Source: Anaerolineales bacterium
GTDB lineage: Bacteria; Chloroflexota; Anaerolineae; Anaerolineales; UBA4823
Length of the DNA: 64,000 nucleotides
Reading direction: 5' to 3'
NCBI GenBank assembly: GCA_003105035.1
Contig: PQAL01000001.1
Location: 1-64,000 of the forward strand
In this document: one piece after another, positions 60,874 through 64,000 of the stretch
Position numbering within the stretch: position 1 is the first letter of the stretch
Layout of the letters: each line of letters opens with the position of its first letter
Program-made: the position numbers and the translations under genes
The notes under the pieces: generated by a model
What the model was told of the DNA's origin: nothing
The model's input: only the letters and a program-made list of their open reading frames with translations
Database searches by the model: none

Positions 60874-61704
60874 ATGAAACGCCTGTGGACGACATTTCGC
60901 TACACCTTTACTGGTATGCGCTGGCAGATCATTGGTTGGGGCCTGGGTGTCGCACTGTATGGATTGATGATTATTCCGATGTATGAGTCGCTGGGAAAAA
61001 ATCCAGGGCAATTCCAACAAATGATTGCAAGTTACCCTCCAGAATTCCTGGCCTTTTTTGGCGCAGATATCAAAAGCCCGCTCACCCCGGCAGGATTCCT
61101 TGGAATGTATGCGTTCTCGATGCTTCCGGTGATCGTTGGTGTCTTCGCGGTCATTGCCGGGAGCGGATTGATCGTAAATGACGAGGAACGCGGTAGGTTA
61201 GATCTAATTATTGCCCACCCGGTTGGACGACAGCCCTTCTTTTGGGGCAGGCTCCTGGGCTTTTTGGGAGCAACCATCTCAATCCTTATCCTCAACTGGC
61301 TGGGTTTTAGTATAATGTTGGGTCGGTCAAGCCTGGGATTAACCTGGGGGCAAATGGCTCTACCCTTCCTAACTTTGTTCGTCCAATTACTCCTGTATGC
61401 CGCGCTGGGATTACTTTTAAGCATGCTCCTGCCTTCCCGTAACCTGGCAGCCATGCTTACCGCAATTGTCATGGTTCTCAGCTATCTTTTATCTTCGCTC
61501 TCATTCCTGGATGAGCGTATCGCCGCGATTTCCAAGGCACTTCCTTACCATTATTACCAGTCAGTTATGTCATTTGAGCAACTACACCTTACCCAGCTGG
61601 TTGTCTTGCTGGTCATTAGCCTCAGCATGAGTCTCTTTGCTTCGTTATTGTTCCACCGGCGAGACATCCGGTTAAGTGGTGAAGGTTCCTGGCGAAAAAA
61701 CTAG
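60874..61704 (+). CDS. ABC-2-type transporter permease
   Basis: The 276-residue membrane protein has six hydrophobic segments. The segment GSGLIVNDEERGRLDLIIAHPVGRQPFFWGRLLG is typical of ABC-2 permeases: a coupling helix followed by a helix. It has an ATG start with a moderate GGAG upstream. With the preceding ATPase it makes a half-size exporter pair, probably as a dimer of each. A strong terminator follows 40 bases after the stop. Confidence 0.92.
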   Translation: MKRLWTTFRYTFTGMRWQIIGWGLGVALYGLMIIPMYESLGKNPGQFQQMIASYPPEFLAFFGADIKSPLTPAGFLGMYAFSMLPVIVGVFAVIAGSGLIVNDEERGRLDLIIAHPVGRQPFFWGRLLGFLGATISILILNWLGFSIMLGRSSLGLTWGQMALPFLTLFVQLLLYAALGLLLSMLLPSRNLAAMLTAIVMVLSYLLSSLSFLDERIAAISKALPYHYYQSVMSFEQLHLTQLVVLLVISLSMSLFASLLFHRRDIRLSGEGSWRKN

Positions 61705-61745
61705 CTCACAAGCAACATGCACTGCCTATTTCGTAGAGAATAACG

Positions 61746-61778
61746 AGAGCTATCCAAAAAGAAAGGATAGCTCTTTTT
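61746..61778 (+). terminator. Rho-independent terminator of the ABC operon
   Basis: A perfect ten-base stem AGAGCTATCC/GGATAGCTCT (61746-61755 and 61765-61774) with a nine-base A-rich loop is followed by TTTT. It is a textbook intrinsic terminator 42 bases after the permease stop. Confidence 0.9.
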
Positions 61779-61883
61779 GGTTAATAAAATATCGAATATC
61801 GTCGAAGTTGTTATGAATCCCAGCTGGTGACCCTCGTAGGAAAATCGATTTACTTCAATGACACCCAAAAAGTCAGTGGAGAA

Positions 61884-61932
61884 ATACCCCATCAATACCC
61901 CATTAAGGGCCTGATTTTTCAGGCCCTTTATT
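61884..61932 (+). terminator. Repeat with strong hairpin upstream of the second small protein (copy 2)
   Basis: Copy 2 of the repeat at 59477 (ATACCCCATCAATACCCCAT and onward). Here the hairpin is longer: AAGGGCCTGA/TCAGGCCCTT (61905-61914 and 61919-61928), ten bases perfect with a TTTT loop, followed by TATTCTATT. Since a terminator already stands at 61746, this may be an attenuator-like element for the downstream gene. Confidence 0.6.
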
Positions 61933-61982
61933 CTATTATGTAATCGTGATTCGTCAGAGAAAACAGTCTGGGAAAAGGAGCC

Positions 61983-62216
61983 ATGATGGAGGTAAATCAA
62001 CCCAACCTTTCAGCATATCACATCCTGGTCAAAGAAACGCTCGAACAGGATTTCATCGATGGGTACGGAGATCTAACCATCATTTCTCAAAAAAATGGGG
62101 CAACTTCTTTGGTTGGTAAATTTTCTGACCAATCCGCCCTGCGTGGATTTTTAGAACAATTATGGAACCTCAATATCACTGTCATCACTGTCGAAAGGAT
62201 CGAAAATGAAAGCTAA
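61983..62216 (+). CDS. Small protein, paralogue of the product at 59575-59925
   Basis: The 77-residue protein (YHILVKETLEQDFIDGYGDL, SALRGFLEQLWNLNITVITV) is the short version of the 116-residue protein 2.4 kb upstream. AAAGGAG lies six bases before the ATG. It has a two-helix, three-strand look with no cysteines or membrane segment. Its end overlaps the lipoprotein gene by 11 bases, so the two are coupled. Function unknown. Confidence 0.75.
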   Translation: MMEVNQPNLSAYHILVKETLEQDFIDGYGDLTIISQKNGATSLVGKFSDQSALRGFLEQLWNLNITVITVERIENES

Positions 62217-63480
62217 GTATTTGTTATTTGCAATTTGCTTCCTGATCACCAGCTGCTCAATCTCCATCGATACATTTGATCCACAACCTACCAACTTACC
62301 AGCCGCTGAGTCCACCATAAGCACCCAGCCTAACCCTGCCTCAGCCTATTGTGAACAACAAGGGTACACACTTGAGATCCGCACTGCTACTGATGGTAGC
62401 CAATCAGGGGTATGCGTCTTCCCGGACGGCAGCGAATGCGATGAGTGGGCTTATTTCCGCGCAGAATGCCAGCCTGCAGCCAGCGAAAATCCTGCCGATA
62501 GTATAGATTCAGATGAGATAGGTTGGAAAATTTACCAGAATGAGAGCCTGGGATACAGTTTCCATTACCCTGCCGAGGCTCGGGTCACGGTCAATGATGA
62601 TCCACTGAAAGGTCTATTCATTTCTGGGCCTGGCATGGGTTCAGAAAGTTGGACCATCGCACACCCGACTGACCGCCAGGACTACCAGCTGCCCGAAGGT
62701 ACAGATCTGATGCAATGGCTGACTGACCACTACCTGACAGGTGAGAATCGGCAAGCAGATATACAAATTGCTGGGACAACCGCTATCCACTTTCGCCATG
62801 AGCGTAGCCCGCAATCATACGCCTTCGACCAGTATTATTTCGCCCACGCTGGCCAGCTGTACCAGATCAGCATTGGTCACTCTGGTGATACCGAGGATAT
62901 GGAGCTCAATAATCGCTTCCTGGCCAGCTTCCAGTTTACGCCAGAGCCTTCCATCGTATCGGAAATAACCCCAATCCCTACCGCGGTACCGATCCAGGTT
63001 GATTATTACCAGGGATTCTGGACATATACCTCCGATAAGTACGGATTTTCAATCATGCTCCCGGAGGATTGGGTGGTGGACGAAACCACCACATTTGACC
63101 CGCTGATGAATGATCACGAGCTCATACTACGCCCACGCCAAGACAAGCCGTTATCTCCCAGCATCCGCATGGCTTTTCGCTCCATCGGTGAAGATGCCCC
63201 GCTTTGGCCGACGGGGGTGGGCCAGGGTGAGTTCATTCCAGGCGGGACGCTTGAGGTAGCTGGCTCACCTGCCAGCCGTATCTACCTGGTTTGCCCGAGT
63301 GGCCAAATCCAGTCCATCTGGTATCAAGGTGCAGGGAATGAGCCGAATATTCAACGTGGAAATTTGGAATTTAGCTTTATCTACAGTTACAGTGGAATTA
63401 ATTGCGAGGGCGATTATAGCCTGACCGGTAAGATTCAGCTGGTTGGCGAATTGGTTATCGCATCTCTAAAAACCTGGTGA
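62206..63480 (+). CDS. Lipoprotein with DUF333-like domain
   Basis: The 424-residue protein has a signal peptide ending in the lipobox LITSC (Cys ~17). A DUF333-like domain (~45-90) follows, with NPASAYCEQQGYTLEIRTA and GVCVFPDGSECDEWAYFRAEC. Two copies of a PsbP/lipoprotein-like beta domain follow: one beginning WKIYQNESLGYSFHYP (~105), the other WTYTSDKYGFSIMLPEDW (~270). It is probably a surface-anchored lipoprotein of unknown role. It overlaps the small-protein gene by 11 bases and is followed 19 bases later by a membrane protein gene. Confidence 0.8.
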   Translation: MKAKYLLFAICFLITSCSISIDTFDPQPTNLPAAESTISTQPNPASAYCEQQGYTLEIRTATDGSQSGVCVFPDGSECDEWAYFRAECQPAASENPADSIDSDEIGWKIYQNESLGYSFHYPAEARVTVNDDPLKGLFISGPGMGSESWTIAHPTDRQDYQLPEGTDLMQWLTDHYLTGENRQADIQIAGTTAIHFRHERSPQSYAFDQYYFAHAGQLYQISIGHSGDTEDMELNNRFLASFQFTPEPSIVSEITPIPTAVPIQVDYYQGFWTYTSDKYGFSIMLPEDWVVDETTTFDPLMNDHELILRPRQDKPLSPSIRMAFRSIGEDAPLWPTGVGQGEFIPGGTLEVAGSPASRIYLVCPSGQIQSIWYQGAGNEPNIQRGNLEFSFIYSYSGINCEGDYSLTGKIQLVGELVIASLKTW

Positions 63481-63499
63481 ACGATAAAAAGGTGAAATC

Positions 63500-64000
63500 A
63501 TGAAAATCGAAATGGCTTCAAATCAAACATCCTTATCAACCATGCGGGCGAGAGAGCTCCCTACCACCCTTGTATACCGTGCAGGGTTGTTTATCGTTCT
63601 GCTGGCTTGCTCCATGGCGGTTTTCCTGTTCGGCACGAATTACGTTTCTTTGTTTCCCACAAATGGGAATACCACCTATGCAGCCAGCATCACGGGCATT
63701 TTCTTGATTGCCGCCCTGCTTTTTAAACGCAGCGATAGGTTCAATAAATATTGGCTAGTCACATACGCTTTCTTCATCGCTTCATCTATCAATCTAATCT
63801 CAGTCCTGTTTTCAGGTTACAACACTGATTTCGTGCGTCTTTTCGGATGGACGTCCGACGAAAACCGGATCATGGCACTGGCGAAAATTTACGAAACATT
63901 GCTGGTCATCGTCCCCATTATCGTACTGACCTTGATATCAGGCGCAGACCTGGGCTCAATATTTTTAAAAGTCGGCAACCAGAATTATAAGTGGGGATTT
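63500..64000 (+). CDS. Membrane protein, N-terminal part (possible CPBP protease), cut by window end
   Basis: An ATG at 63500, preceded by AAGGTGA, opens a frame of 167 codons that continues beyond the window. About four hydrophobic segments are visible (LVYRAGLFIVLLACSMAVFL, ITGIFLIAALLF, LVTYAFFIASSINLISVL, LLVIVPIIVLTLISG). The pattern ADLGSIFLKVGNQNYKWGF at the edge resembles the N-terminal half of Chloroflexota CPBP-type intramembrane proteases, but the catalytic motifs would lie beyond position 64000. It is probably co-transcribed with the lipoprotein gene 19 bases upstream. Confidence 0.65.
   Translation, partial: MKIEMASNQTSLSTMRARELPTTLVYRAGLFIVLLACSMAVFLFGTNYVSLFPTNGNTTYAASITGIFLIAALLFKRSDRFNKYWLVTYAFFIASSINLISVLFSGYNTDFVRLFGWTSDENRIMALAKIYETLLVIVPIIVLTLISGADLGSIFLKVGNQNYKWGF

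Noticed and set aside
61701-62000. 99-residue minus-strand frame
   Set aside because: It runs across two intrinsic terminator hairpins, has no start signal and no recognisable pattern.

Overview
The window reads as chromosomal DNA of a Chloroflexota bacterium, most likely class Anaerolineae (inference). The signs are exported proteins with Thr/Pro-rich linkers and an IYLPLV segment after the signal peptide, GAF-crowded signalling kinases, MalT-like LuxR regulators, CPBP proteases and mid-range base composition. I saw no rRNA, tRNA, CRISPR array, insertion sequence or phage module.

Region 1 (1-19.3 kb, minus strand) is one signalling operon: pepF-like peptidase, MFS transporter fused to a cyclic-nucleotide-binding (CNB) domain, a 3979-residue hybrid histidine kinase with TPR repeats and 16 GAF-type domains, an Hpt protein, a receiver-adenylate/guanylate cyclase, a CNB-SpoIIE/PP2C phosphatase and a CRP/FNR-type regulator. 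Genes overlap or nearly touch. The simplest reading is kinase -> Hpt -> receiver-cyclase -> cyclic nucleotide -> three CNB effectors. Beyond the regulator, behind its own promoter, starts a protein made of 21-residue tandem repeats that is cut by the window edge.

Region 2 (19.6-25.7 kb, plus strand) holds an Mth938-type protein, an SH3b/FN3 lipoprotein, an exported seven-CXXCH cytochrome with a good terminator, and a DUF4062-STAND ATPase with TPR-like repeats.

Region 3 (25.8-36.1 kb, minus strand) is a light and photo-oxidative-stress cluster: phytoene synthase, phytoene desaturase, a heliorhodopsin, a CarH/LitR-type B12 photoreceptor repressor, an MFS exporter, a photolyase, a PPOX/flavin protein, a TspO-like protein, an alpha/beta hydrolase and a peroxiredoxin-like protein whose catalytic Cys codon is an in-frame TGA (candidate selenoprotein). 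A near-consensus promoter precedes the heliorhodopsin gene.

Region 4 (36.2-41.3 kb, minus) is a glycan module with three glycosyltransferases and a flippase. Region 5 (41.5-46.3 kb) has a ferritin-like VIT1 transporter, a sulfite-oxidase-like/ferredoxin-reductase/zinc-ribbon operon divergent from a DoxX protein, a pterin dehydratase and a DinB protein. Region 6 (46.5-52.9 kb) returns to glycan and sugar-nucleotide chemistry. Region 7 (52.9-64 kb) has gluconokinase, a CPBP protease, a VOC protein, an exported HEXXH protein, a MalT-like regulator, an ABC-2 exporter flanked by two paralogous small proteins that carry a duplicated upstream repeat, a DUF333-type lipoprotein and a membrane protein cut by the right edge.
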